DNA from: Candidatus Alcium sp. F082
GTDB taxonomy: Bacteria; Bacteroidota; Bacteroidia; Bacteroidales; F082
Direction of reading: 5' to 3'
NCBI GenBank assembly: GCA_001543395.1
Contig: LPNG01000006.1
Location: 1-64,000 of the forward strand
DNA: 64,000 bases
Part shown: one piece after another, positions 33,233-41,963 of the stretch
Position numbering within the stretch: the stretch's first letter is position 1
Layout: each line of letters opens with the position of its first letter
Program-made: the position numbers and the translations under genes
The notes under the pieces: generated by a model
What the model was told of the DNA's origin: nothing
Databases searched by the model: none
What the model saw: the letters and a program-made list of their open reading frames with translations, nothing else

Positions 33233-34510
33233 TCAATAGGCTATAGGATTTTTCTTGAGGTGCTCGATGTACTGCTCTATCAAGGCATTGTACATCAGGT
33301 CGCCCACGAGTTGGTAACCACTATTGGTGAAATGCAACCTGTCCTTCTGAGCCATGCCCGCCTTCTGCCAGGCATACATCGACTTCAGACCGCCCATCAC
33401 GTCGTACAAATCCCAAACGGCGGCATGATGTTCCTCGGCCAACTCCATGAATGCCTTCCTTGCTATGGGCGTGTTGGCGTTGACTTCATAGACCGTCTTT
33501 TTCTTCACGCGTTTCCTAAGGAAACAGTCGTTGTTGGTGACAAACACCAAGGCACAATCGGGGTTGACGCGGTGTATGATGTCGATCAGGCGGCCGTAGT
33601 TGTATTTGAAAAGGGCTTTCTCGAAGTCAGGCTGCAAAGCGTCGTTGGTGCCAATGGCCAAAATGACCAAGTCGGGGCGGATGAGCCTGAGGTCACGCTC
33701 GAAATCGTCGCTGCAACGCAGATAGGAAGACACCCGCGCCCCATTGACGCCAATGCCATGCACACTGATGCCATCGTCGCCGTTCTCCAAGAGGATGCCC
33801 GTCATGGTGTACGAGCCCTGAAGGAATTTCAAGCCAATACAGACCGAATCGGTGTGGAAGGGCAAGTCGAACACATAAGCCGATTGGGCTTCGTCGTATT
33901 CTCCCCTGATGAGCGTATCCCTATGTCTGATGGCAGGCTCGGCGCTGCCCGTCTCCGAATAGCCTATGACCGTGATCTTGTTGAAATAAAACTCGGGTGA
34001 ATGGACCGTGGGACGGCGTTCGCGACTGACGATGCTGACCGTAGCATCGGGGTCGGTGGTGGTGATGGCGGCACCCGCCAGACCCATGCGCTTGTCGCCT
34101 TCGCGGTAGACGGCATTGCGACAATAGCTCCACTCACCAGTCGAACTGACCTTGTAGTGCGAGGGGTTGTTGGTCTTTCCAGCGGAGTATGGGAACAGGA
34201 AATACTGTCCGCCCATCAACCCGGGAGCGATCTCAAGCAAATCGTCGCGAAACTGCTGTGTCGACACCCCAGCTTGGATGTGGGAGTCGCCCAGATGCAG
34301 TATATTGAGCTTGCCTTTGCCCAGGAAGACCACAGAGTCCATCTTCTGGAAGAAGCCTTCCAAGACGAGGCTGTCGCCAGGATAGCGGATATGGTTGCGC
34401 CCGAGACGGGCAAAGGGAAGCGGATCCATCGGCTTCAGCGTCGGCGCCGGCTGTGCCACAAGCCAACAAGAGGCGAGCATTAACCCTATGATAAGCAACG
34501 TTTTCTTCAT
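33233..34510 (-). CDS. SGNH/GDSL-family esterase or acetyltransferase (second)
   Basis: The 425-aa protein has a signal peptide (MKKTLLIIGLMLASCWLVAQ), which could also be a lipoprotein signal at LMLASC. SGNH blocks follow: LHLGDSHIQAG (block I Ser), a Gly block in the centre, LVILAIGTNDAL (Asn block) and DRLHFTNSGY (Asp-x-x-His). It is probably periplasmic. Next to an MBOAT protein it would transfer or remove O-acetyl groups, like PatB or AlgX-type partners; direction is not determined. It overlaps the upstream SGNH gene by 4 nt (ATGA). Confidence 0.85.
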   Translation of the reverse strand: MKKTLLIIGLMLASCWLVAQPAPTLKPMDPLPFARLGRNHIRYPGDSLVLEGFFQKMDSVVFLGKGKLNILHLGDSHIQAGVSTQQFRDDLLEIAPGLMGGQYFLFPYSAGKTNNPSHYKVSSTGEWSYCRNAVYREGDKRMGLAGAAITTTDPDATVSIVSRERRPTVHSPEFYFNKITVIGYSETGSAEPAIRHRDTLIRGEYDEAQSAYVFDLPFHTDSVCIGLKFLQGSYTMTGILLENGDDGISVHGIGVNGARVSSYLRCSDDFERDLRLIRPDLVILAIGTNDALQPDFEKALFKYNYGRLIDIIHRVNPDCALVFVTNNDCFLRKRVKKKTVYEVNANTPIARKAFMELAEEHHAAVWDLYDVMGGLKSMYAWQKAGMAQKDRLHFTNSGYQLVGDLMYNALIEQYIEHLKKNPIAY

Positions 34511-36021
34511 CGTGTTTTGAGTCCAAAGGGGTTATAGCTAGGCAGTTTGATGCGGCCCGCGGTACGGATGGAGTCTTCTCTCCAGTCGAGGTTGACAAAC
34601 TCGATGACCTTCTCGCTGGGCACATGTTGGCGCATCTTGTAGAAATCGTAATAGGTAGTCAGCGACTTGGCCAAGTTCGACCCGATCTCTTGGGCTCCGG
34701 CAAAGGTGAAATGGATGTGGTCGGGGCCGGCCAAGGCGGGGTTATGGTTAACCCATTGCGCCATCGAGCCCTCGCCGCCCATCATGTGGAACACATCCCA
34801 ATAGGCCACGCCTTTGCGGAGGCTCATCGCACGCAACGAGTCGTTCAGCTCAGGCAAGGTCTTCCAAGTGCCCATGACTCCGTTATACCTCTTGCCCATG
34901 TCGGCAGGACCGACGAAAAGCAGCATGGCATCGGGGGCGACCTGTTTCAGATAATCGATCTGATTCTCGAGCTCCTTCACATAAGCCACGATATGGCCCG
35001 TCGAGGTAATGCCGGGGATACGGTTGACGCCAAACTGCAAGAGTATGAGTCGGGTGCCAAGCAAGTCGAACGACTGCCGCATGGTGCTCTCGTCGATACG
35101 GTCGAAGAGGTTGCCTGCGCAGCCGCGCAACGGCACATTGTCGACAGCGATGCCCGGCTCACCATCAAGCAAAACGGCATAGATGTCAGCCGTGCCGCTG
35201 AAACTGATGGTGCCACGCTTCACGGGGACGGGCAGCTTCCAAGTGATCAGCGAGACGCTGTCGTTGGCTGCCAAGACCTTGGGCTCGGCCGTGATGGTGT
35301 CGCAGCGCAGCGCAGCCGCAAAGCCTTCGCTGTTGTTGCCCAAAAGCACCGACACGGTGGAGATCTCCTTCACCCTCGGCAGTGCCCTCGAGTGGCTCGA
35401 TTGGGCAAACGAGATGCTGCCGTTGCCCGTCACTTGGCTAAACTGCAACATCGGGCCATAGCGGTGGTGTGAGGCACGAGCCGCGTCGCCATAAACCATA
35501 TAACGATGCAGGTTGGAAGCCCATTGCGACACCGAGATGGTGGCCACAGGCTGTATGGCCGGGATCATATTGGGACCCGAGCCGCCAAAGAAGGACTGCA
35601 GACAGTCTCTCAGCACCGACGAAATGCGGTCCATCTCGATCTGCGAGTCACCGTAATGCATCACACGATATGTCTTCCCCTCCTCACTGGCCTGCTCGAG
35701 TTGGGCGAACAACGAGTCAAAGAAGGTGTAGTCGTCGTCAGGCAGATAGATACGGTTGGGGTTGGCCTTCAGATAATTGCGGAAGAAACGCATACTGTCA
35801 AGCAGGTTGTCGGAGCAGGTCATCTCAAAACTTCTATTGACTTTATTGAGGACTTCGTCCACATCCACCTCTTTTTGGGCAGGGGCCATATAAGCCTCGT
35901 AGGAGGGAAAATGCAACGTCCGGCCCGCGACGGCCACTCCGTCAGCTGGGAAAAAGAACCAGCACACGCCCAACAGCAACAACACGGAGAGTATAAAAAG
36001 TAAGGTACGTATCGATTTCAT
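34507..36021 (-). CDS. SGNH/GDSL-family esterase or acetyltransferase (first)
   Basis: The 504-aa protein has a single N-terminal TM anchor (TLLFILSVLLLLGVCWFFF). Its catalytic domain shows VMHYGDSQIEMDRI (block I), LILLQFGVNRIPGI (Asn block) and GPDHIHFTFAGAQEIG (Asp-x-x-His). An insertion of about 150 residues between block I and the Asn block resembles a carbohydrate-binding jelly roll, as in the second paralogue. ATG 36021 is used, following TATTTTTG (36040-36047, minus strand). It is the first gene of the SGNH-SGNH-MBOAT operon. Confidence 0.85.
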   Translation of the reverse strand: MKSIRTLLFILSVLLLLGVCWFFFPADGVAVAGRTLHFPSYEAYMAPAQKEVDVDEVLNKVNRSFEMTCSDNLLDSMRFFRNYLKANPNRIYLPDDDYTFFDSLFAQLEQASEEGKTYRVMHYGDSQIEMDRISSVLRDCLQSFFGGSGPNMIPAIQPVATISVSQWASNLHRYMVYGDAARASHHRYGPMLQFSQVTGNGSISFAQSSHSRALPRVKEISTVSVLLGNNSEGFAAALRCDTITAEPKVLAANDSVSLITWKLPVPVKRGTISFSGTADIYAVLLDGEPGIAVDNVPLRGCAGNLFDRIDESTMRQSFDLLGTRLILLQFGVNRIPGITSTGHIVAYVKELENQIDYLKQVAPDAMLLFVGPADMGKRYNGVMGTWKTLPELNDSLRAMSLRKGVAYWDVFHMMGGEGSMAQWVNHNPALAGPDHIHFTFAGAQEIGSNLAKSLTTYYDFYKMRQHVPSEKVIEFVNLDWREDSIRTAGRIKLPSYNPFGLKTR

Positions 36022-36039
36022 CTTCTTTGAAAGAAGCGG

Positions 36040-36090
36040 CAAAAATACGGAATTTGTTTGGATTGGGAACGCGCTTTTTTGTTACTTTTG
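36040..36090. promoter_or_regulatory. Divergent promoters, SGNH operon / MATE exporter
   Basis: The minus-strand TATTTTTG (36040-36047) and plus-strand TACTTTTG (36083-36090) are 35 bp apart. The MATE leader is about 25 nt. Confidence 0.55.
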
Positions 36091-36119
36091 CACCTTCAAT
36101 TTGAAGGGAAGCGTTTGTC

Positions 36120-37490
36120 ATGCCAGAACTAGATAGGACAAAAGAGTTAGAGACCAAGAGTATCAAGCGGTTATTATGGGTTTATGCCCTCCCCTCCATC
36201 GTGAGCCAAATCATCGCTTCGGTATATAATATTGTCGACCGCGTGTTTTTGGGTCAGTGCGTGGGCGCCTTGGCCATCGCCGGATTGGCCATCACCATGC
36301 CCATCATGAACATCATCCATGCCTTTGGCTCGTTGGTGGGTGTTGGCTCCTCGGCCCGTATGTCGATCGTGTTGGGCAAGAAGGACTACAAATGGGCTGA
36401 AGACATCTTGGGCAACAGTATGCTGCTGACTTTCATCTTCGGTTTCCTCTTCGTCACGGGGGGTTATCTCTTCATGGATAAAATCCTGACCATGTTCGGC
36501 GCCTCGGCTGATACCATCGCCTATGCCCGCGAGTATATGGACATCGTGCTGCCCGGTATGTTCATGACCACCGTCACCTTCAACCTGACGGGTTTGATTC
36601 GTGCCACAGGTTATCCCAAGAAGTCGATGTGGATCATGGTGAGCGGCGCCATCCTCAACATCGCTCTCGATGCCTTGTTTATCTATGCCTTGGATTGGGG
36701 CATTGCAGGTGCGGCTTGGGCCACCACCATCTCCATGAGCTGCACGGCTGTCGTCGCCATTTGGCATTTCCTGCAAAGGAGTTCGTTTATCCGATTCCGT
36801 CGTCATGCGTGGAAGCCCAAACTGTATATCTTCCGCAACATCCTGCTCATCGGCATGAGTCCCTTCTTGATGAATGTGGCGGCCTCGGGAGTGGTGGCCT
36901 TGCTCAACAGCCAGCTCATCCGCTATGGTGGCGACCTCGCTGTGGGTGCCTATGGCATCGTCAACACGTTTGGAAGCCTTAGCATCATGCTCATCCTTGG
37001 CGTGTGCCAAGGCATGCAGCCCATTGCTGGCTACAACTATGGTGCAGGGCATCCCCTCCGATTGAAATCCGTCTACTCTTTGACGTTGAAAGTGAACGTG
37101 CTGATAGGCTTTGTCGGCGCCTTGCTTGCCATGACCATCCCACGGCTTTTGCTCCGCGCCTTCACCACCGATGCCGAACTCATCGACATCGCCGTGCCCG
37201 CCATACGTTTCATGTTGGTCATGTTCCCCTTGGTGGGCTTCACCATCACCAACTCCAACTTCTTCCAGAGCATCGACAAGCCGTGGATTGCCATCGTCAC
37301 CAGCCTCTCGCGCCAGGTGCTCTTCCTAGCTCCTATGATTTACCTTATCCCACCCATCTTCGTTAATGCGGGCGGTGCCGGCCTCACGGGCGTGTGGGCC
37401 TCCATGACCATCTCCGATGTGTTGGGAGCCATCCTCGCCTTTGTCCTCATGCTCACCCAACGCCATGTGTTCAAACCTACAAATAGTTAA
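36120..37490 (+). CDS. MATE family efflux transporter
   Basis: The 456-aa protein has twelve predicted TM helices in two MATE halves. It has the N-terminal LLWVYALPSIVSQIIASVYNIVDRVFLG (shown in part), the GLAITMPIMNIIHAFGSLVGVG helix and a second-half ILGVCQGMQPIAGYNYGAG motif typical of the DinF/NorM-like Bacteroidota branch. It exports cationic or polycyclic compounds with Na+ or H+ coupling; the substrate is unknown. Two family A-type repeats follow the stop. Confidence 0.92.
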   Translation: MPELDRTKELETKSIKRLLWVYALPSIVSQIIASVYNIVDRVFLGQCVGALAIAGLAITMPIMNIIHAFGSLVGVGSSARMSIVLGKKDYKWAEDILGNSMLLTFIFGFLFVTGGYLFMDKILTMFGASADTIAYAREYMDIVLPGMFMTTVTFNLTGLIRATGYPKKSMWIMVSGAILNIALDALFIYALDWGIAGAAWATTISMSCTAVVAIWHFLQRSSFIRFRRHAWKPKLYIFRNILLIGMSPFLMNVAASGVVALLNSQLIRYGGDLAVGAYGIVNTFGSLSIMLILGVCQGMQPIAGYNYGAGHPLRLKSVYSLTLKVNVLIGFVGALLAMTIPRLLLRAFTTDAELIDIAVPAIRFMLVMFPLVGFTITNSNFFQSIDKPWIAIVTSLSRQVLFLAPMIYLIPPIFVNAGGAGLTGVWASMTISDVLGAILAFVLMLTQRHVFKPTNS

Positions 37491-37552
37491 GGTCCCTGAA
37501 CCCGTCGAAGGGCCGACTGTAAAGTAACGGCGTTTCGACAAGCTCAACGACC
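37491..37552. repeat. Family A repeat copy 5 and a diverged sixth copy
   Basis: GGTCCCTGAACCCGTCGAAG plus GGCC (37491-37514) starts right after the MATE stop. A diverged, inverted relative (GTTTCGACAAGCTCAACGAC, 37532-37551) follows. They fill the gap before the small gene at 37564. Confidence 0.75.
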
Positions 37553-37563
37553 TGCGTAATAAC

Positions 37564-37866
37564 ATGCAAATCAACAACGCCATAGTGACCGAGACCAACA
37601 CCCACATCACGGACTCCAGCCTCATCCGAAGCAAGGAGGCCATGCGTGAGTATTTGCAGGGCCTGCGCGACCACACTCCTGAAGAGATGGCGGTCAACCA
37701 GCGCGATATCGAGTCGCAGATCCGTGAATGGCGTTCGCACAACCTGTTTTATTTCTTCCACGTCTTCCGCAGCCGCACCAAAGACGTCGACCTCGAGCTG
37801 AAGCAGACCTGGTATCGCGAGCTGTTCTGCCGTGTGGTGAGTTTCTTTTACTTCTGGGACCGCTAA
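37564..37866 (+). CDS. Small conserved-looking protein of unknown function
   Basis: The 100-aa reading frame has codon use like its neighbours and a mixed charged, helical composition (LIRSKEAMREYLQGLRDHTPEE, shown in part). It ends in an aromatic-rich stretch (YRELFCRVVSFFYFWDR). No signal peptide, TM or known domain was recognised. It lies alone between repeat copies and the S46 peptidase promoter, with no clear -7 box of its own, so it may be read through from the MATE gene. Confidence 0.55.
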   Translation: MQINNAIVTETNTHITDSSLIRSKEAMREYLQGLRDHTPEEMAVNQRDIESQIREWRSHNLFYFFHVFRSRTKDVDLELKQTWYRELFCRVVSFFYFWDR

Positions 37867-37883
37867 CGAAATCGGAAAAAGAT

Positions 37884-37891
37884 TACCTTTG
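37884..37891 (+). promoter_or_regulatory. -7 promoter box for the S46 peptidase
   Basis: TACCTTTG predicts a leader of about 18 nt to ATG 37914. The longer in-frame extension upstream overlaps the 100-aa gene and is rejected. Confidence 0.6.
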
Positions 37892-37913
37892 CATCATCAA
37901 CACCCTAATATCT

Positions 37914-40049
37914 ATGAAACACAAATCCTTATTATTGACCCTTTTGGTCCTCTTCCCTGCCTTCCTCTTCGCAGGCGAAGGTATGTGGATTCCCATGCTG
38001 CTGCAATACAATGAGAAAGAAATGCAGGAGATGGGCATGAAAATCACCGCTGACGACATCTACAGCATCAACCACAGCAGCCTGAAAGATGCCATCGTGC
38101 TCTTTGGTGGCGGTTGTACGGGCGAGATCGTCAGCGACTATGGCCTGCTGCTCACCAACCACCACTGCGGCTACGACTACATCCAGAAACACAGTTCGGT
38201 GGAGCACGACTACCTCACCAATGGCTTCTGGGCCATGAACCGCGGCGAGGAGCTGCCTTGCCCCGGCCTCAGCGTCATCTTCCTCCGCGAGATGCGCGAC
38301 GTGACCGAGCAGGTGCTCAAAGGCGTCGACATCGACATGCCCGAAGACGAACGTCAAGCCCTCGTCGACAAAAACATGAAAGCCATCATCGCTTCGGTCG
38401 AGAAAGAGACCAAATACAAGGTCAGCATCAAGCCTTATTTCTTGGGCAATGAATATTATCTGTTACTCAATGAGGTTTACACCGACGTGCGTCTCGTAGG
38501 CTGCCCGCCGAGCAACATCGGTAAGTTTGGTGGCGACACCGACAACTGGGTGTGGCCCCGACATACGGGCGACTTCTCGGTCTTCCGTGTCTATGCCGAC
38601 AAAGACGGACACCCGGCCGCCTACAGCAAGGATAACGTGCCTTACAAGCCCGCCAAGCACTTGGACATCTCCCTGAAAGGCGCTGAGGAAGGCGACTTTG
38701 CCTTCGTGTTCGGCTATCCTGCCCGCACCAACGAATATCTGCCCGCCGTAGCCGTTGACCAAGAGGCCAACGTCATCGACCCCATTATGGTCGACCTGCG
38801 TGGCAAGGTGCTCGACATCTACAACAAATATCAGGAGCAAGACCCCAAGGTGCGTATCCAATACGCCTCCAAGCATGCCAGTATCGGCAACGGCTGGAAG
38901 AAATGGATGGGCGTCACCGAAGGCATCAACCACTTCCACGGCGTACAAAAGAAACATGACTATGAGAACCGCTTCCAAGAATGGGTGTTGGCCTCCCGCA
39001 GCCGCCACATGTATGTCGACCTGCTCCGTAACTTCAAAAACAACTACAAAGAACTGGAGCCTTACGAACTGGCATACACCTATATGGCTGAAGCTGGCAT
39101 GCGCATCGAGCTCGTCAACTTTGCGGGTCGTTTCGCCCGACTTTCAGCGGTGACCAAAGATACCCCACAGGATGACATCGACCGCATGGTGAACCAGCTG
39201 AAAGGCACCTCCGAGACCTTCTTCAAAGACTACTACGAGCCCATCGACCGCGAAGTCGCTGCCATGCTGCTTAAGGAATACCTCAAAGCCCAACCTGCCA
39301 ACTTCCGCCCTGCCTTCCTCAACGACATCAAGGACGTGGACGAATACGTCGACAAGCTCGTCGCCAAGTCGATGTTCACCGACAAGGCCAAGGTGAACGA
39401 GTTGCTTGACAACTTCAAGCCCAAAAACGCCAAGAAACTGGCAAACGACCCCGCCTTGCAAGTCTACCAAAGCCTTATTGGCTTCTACCGCGACGAGGTC
39501 TACGACCACATCTCAAGCATCACCAAGGACAACGACCGCCTGCGCCGCATCTACATGAAAGGCCAGATGGAGATGGAGCCCGAGAAGCGCTTCTCACCCG
39601 ACGCCAACTTCACGTTGCGTGTCACCTACGGCAAAGTGGAAGGATTCAAGCCCAAGGACGGCATGAAATACAAGCATTTCACCACACTCGAGGGCATCAT
39701 GCAGAAAGAGAACCCCGACATCTACGACTATGTGGTGGAGCCACGCCTCAAGGAACTCTACAACAAGAAAGACTATGGCCGTTATGCCGACAAGGACGGC
39801 ACCATGCATGTGGCCTTCACTGCCAGCGTGCACACCACAGGTGGTAACTCAGGTAGCCCCATTTTGAACGCCGAAGGCCAACTTCTCGGCCTCAACTTCG
39901 ACCGTTGTTGGGAAGGCACGATGAGCGACCTCATTTACGACCCCGACATCTGCCGCAACATCAGCGTCGATATCCGTTATGTGCTCTTCATCATCGACAA
40001 GTTCGCCGGAGCGGGGCACTTAATCGATGAGATGACGATTGTGGAATGA
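37914..40049 (+). CDS. S46 family dipeptidyl-peptidase, DPP11-like
   Basis: The 711-aa protein has a signal peptide (MKHKSLLLTLLVLFPAFLFA) and the S46 start GMWIPMLL. The catalytic His is in LLLTNHHCGYDYIQ, and the catalytic Ser in TTGGNSGSPILNAEG. After it comes GLNFDRCWEG, where the Arg corresponds to the position (673 in Porphyromonas gingivalis numbering, from memory) that is Arg in DPP11 and Gly in DPP7. This predicts cleavage after acidic P1 residues. It is a periplasmic exopeptidase releasing dipeptides, fitting an amino-acid-using anaerobe. A terminator follows. Confidence 0.88.
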   Translation: MKHKSLLLTLLVLFPAFLFAGEGMWIPMLLQYNEKEMQEMGMKITADDIYSINHSSLKDAIVLFGGGCTGEIVSDYGLLLTNHHCGYDYIQKHSSVEHDYLTNGFWAMNRGEELPCPGLSVIFLREMRDVTEQVLKGVDIDMPEDERQALVDKNMKAIIASVEKETKYKVSIKPYFLGNEYYLLLNEVYTDVRLVGCPPSNIGKFGGDTDNWVWPRHTGDFSVFRVYADKDGHPAAYSKDNVPYKPAKHLDISLKGAEEGDFAFVFGYPARTNEYLPAVAVDQEANVIDPIMVDLRGKVLDIYNKYQEQDPKVRIQYASKHASIGNGWKKWMGVTEGINHFHGVQKKHDYENRFQEWVLASRSRHMYVDLLRNFKNNYKELEPYELAYTYMAEAGMRIELVNFAGRFARLSAVTKDTPQDDIDRMVNQLKGTSETFFKDYYEPIDREVAAMLLKEYLKAQPANFRPAFLNDIKDVDEYVDKLVAKSMFTDKAKVNELLDNFKPKNAKKLANDPALQVYQSLIGFYRDEVYDHISSITKDNDRLRRIYMKGQMEMEPEKRFSPDANFTLRVTYGKVEGFKPKDGMKYKHFTTLEGIMQKENPDIYDYVVEPRLKELYNKKDYGRYADKDGTMHVAFTASVHTTGGNSGSPILNAEGQLLGLNFDRCWEGTMSDLIYDPDICRNISVDIRYVLFIIDKFAGAGHLIDEMTIVE

Positions 40050-40080
40050 AAAAAGGCGGTCAATCGACCGCCTTTTTTTT
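40050..40080. terminator. Bidirectional terminator between convergent genes
   Basis: GGCGGTC-AATC-GACCGCC is flanked by an A-run on the left and an eight-T run on the right, so it can terminate both the peptidase gene and the opposing LRR gene. Confidence 0.9.
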
Positions 40081-41276
40081 CATCTGTCTACCACCATAAC
40101 CCGTTTTGTCAAAACCCCTTTCTTTGTTTGGATTTTGACCATATAACCGCCTACTTCATGAGGACTGAAGTCGTACTCAAAGCGGTTTCCACTTGCTGAA
40201 GTCTCAAACAACTGTTCACCCAACATGTTATAAATGCTGATGGCTTCGATATCTTCAGCCTCAATTTGGATTGTTCCACTGGTCGGATTAGGATAAACGT
40301 TTGCCAACTGTTCATCAAGTTCTTGTACAGTATTACAATCGTCGATGATCGTGGTGAAATAGTCGTGCCAATCCGAGTTTTGGTAGGCAGAAACGCAGTG
40401 GCAAGGGACAGTGAGCTTTGTGCAGCTGAATCCCTCAAACACCTCATCGAATGAAAACACGGGCGGCACCGGTGCCAAGGAAACGACTTCAGCGAAACCA
40501 CTGCATTGATAGAATGCCCTTCCACCAATGCTTTCCAATGCGTTTCCAAGCGTCAAGGTGTCAGAAAAGCTACGGCAATTGTTGAACGCATTAGGCTCAA
40601 TACTGATCACCGAATTAGGGATGGTCAGGGAACCGGTGAAACCTGTGCAGCCATAGAAGGCAGAAGTGCCGATGGAGGTCACGGCATCGCTGAGGTTCAA
40701 ACTGGAAAAGCCAGAGCACTTATAAAACGCTGCGCTTTCGATGCGTTTCAAACCGTTGCCGATCGTCAGCGCGCCGGTAAAACCCGTGCAGCCATAGAAG
40801 GCTGACGTCTCAATGACTCTCACCGAATTGGGGATCGTCAGCGAGCCTGTGAAGCCCTTGCAGCCATAGAACGCTGCAACTCCAATGGTGTCCAAGGAAT
40901 TGCCAAGCTCAAGTTCGGTCAATCCACTGCAAGCCAAGAATGCATTTTCGCAAAGACAGATCACAGTATTGGGGATGGTCAAGCGACCCGTAAGGCTTCC
41001 ACACGATATGAAAGCGTTTTTCCCAATCCTGGTCACAGCATAGTCGTTTCCACCATAACTTATGGTTGAAGGGATAGTGAGTTCGCCAGTCGCTTCGGCG
41101 ACATCAACCGGTCCTACAAGCGTAACGGAAACACCATCAGCATTGATTTGGTAATACAAATTCCCAATGTTGAAAAGCTCTTGTGCTTGCAGATGCGTTA
41201 TCCCCATCACTCCCATAAAAAGGAATGACAGCACAGCATATGCTGCTTTTTTGCATAATGATAAATCCCTCTTCAT
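40080..41276 (-). CDS. BspA-type leucine-rich-repeat T9SS cargo protein
   Basis: The 398-aa protein has a signal peptide (AAYAVLSFLFMGVMGITHLQAQ, shown in part) and about eight LRR_5 repeats of the form IxxxAFxGCxGFTGxLTIPNSV, covering residues about 65-300. It then has a complete type A sorting domain (NVYPNPTSGTIQIE, ISIYNMLGEQLFE, GGYMVKIQTKKG, KRVMVVDR). BspA-type proteins bind host or matrix proteins in oral and gut species; the ligand here is unknown. Unlike the tandem genes at 14.5-19.1 kb, its sorting domain is intact and has no repeat insertion. Confidence 0.85.
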   Translation of the reverse strand: MKRDLSLCKKAAYAVLSFLFMGVMGITHLQAQELFNIGNLYYQINADGVSVTLVGPVDVAEATGELTIPSTISYGGNDYAVTRIGKNAFISCGSLTGRLTIPNTVICLCENAFLACSGLTELELGNSLDTIGVAAFYGCKGFTGSLTIPNSVRVIETSAFYGCTGFTGALTIGNGLKRIESAAFYKCSGFSSLNLSDAVTSIGTSAFYGCTGFTGSLTIPNSVISIEPNAFNNCRSFSDTLTLGNALESIGGRAFYQCSGFAEVVSLAPVPPVFSFDEVFEGFSCTKLTVPCHCVSAYQNSDWHDYFTTIIDDCNTVQELDEQLANVYPNPTSGTIQIEAEDIEAISIYNMLGEQLFETSASGNRFEYDFSPHEVGGYMVKIQTKKGVLTKRVMVVDR

Positions 41277-41298
41277 AATCGTAAGGTATTAGTCATGC

Positions 41299-41317
41299 CT
41301 GCAAGGAGGGTTTGCAG
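41299..41317. repeat. Short inverted repeat upstream of the LRR gene
   Basis: CTGCAAGGAGGGTTTGCAG has 6-bp arms (CTGCAA/TTGCAG). It sits in the position of a regulatory site for the LRR gene, which has no recognisable -7 box. Confidence 0.3.
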
Positions 41318-41346
41318 TGGATGAACGTCGTTTCAAATAGGGTTTA

Positions 41347-41874
41347 TTATCTCCCGAAGATCTTGCCCAAGCCGCCGAGGATACTACCGAGGCCGCTGTT
41401 GCTCTTGCCTTGCGTGGCGCCGAGGATGGTGCCCAGCATGCCAGCCAAGTTACCGGCATTGACGCCGCCGCTCTGCTGACCCTTGCCGAGGAGGGCGAGG
41501 AGGCTCGGGGCGATGGAGGCCATGATCTTGCTCACCAGGCCAGAGACCACGCCGCTCTTCTTTGAGATGCCGTCCAACACATTGTTGAGGTCGCCGCCAA
41601 AGATGTGGCTCAGGATTTTGCCACCGTCGACGAGGTCGGCACCCTTCAGGTTGTTGACGATGTTGCCCGCATTGACGGCATGGTCGCCGAGGGCCTTGGC
41701 CAAAGCCTCAGCGCCGCCAGGCGTGGAGGCGTTTTTCTGCATGGCACCCAGCAGTGAGGGCAGTGCATTGGTGATGACGGAAGACACTTGCTTCGAGTCG
41801 ATGTTAAGGTTTTCTGCGATGGCGCCGACGGCATCATTGCCCGTCAAAGCACCTAAGATGTTCGTTAAGTCCAT
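41347..41874 (-). CDS. DUF937 domain protein
   Basis: The 175-aa protein is rich in Gly, Ala, Leu and Ser. It has the DUF937 outline: MDLTNILGALTGNDAVGAIAE at the start (shown in part), VSSVITNALPSLLGAM, a central HIFGG segment, and repeated GSILGGLGKIFG turns at the end. No signal peptide or TM was seen. Function unknown. A TACATTTG box (41916-41923, minus strand) precedes it. Confidence 0.82.
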   Translation of the reverse strand: MDLTNILGALTGNDAVGAIAENLNIDSKQVSSVITNALPSLLGAMQKNASTPGGAEALAKALGDHAVNAGNIVNNLKGADLVDGGKILSHIFGGDLNNVLDGISKKSGVVSGLVSKIMASIAPSLLALLGKGQQSGGVNAGNLAGMLGTILGATQGKSNSGLGSILGGLGKIFGR

Positions 41875-41963
41875 ATTATAAAATTTTAGGAATTGTAATT
41901 CGTTCTCTTGGACTGCAAATGTAACAAAGAAATAGAAAATACAAGAATAAAAACCAATATTTT

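Noticed and set aside
37728-37913. 62-codon N-terminal extension of the S46 peptidase
   Set aside because: It overlaps the 100-aa gene in another frame and the peptidase promoter, and would bury the signal peptide.
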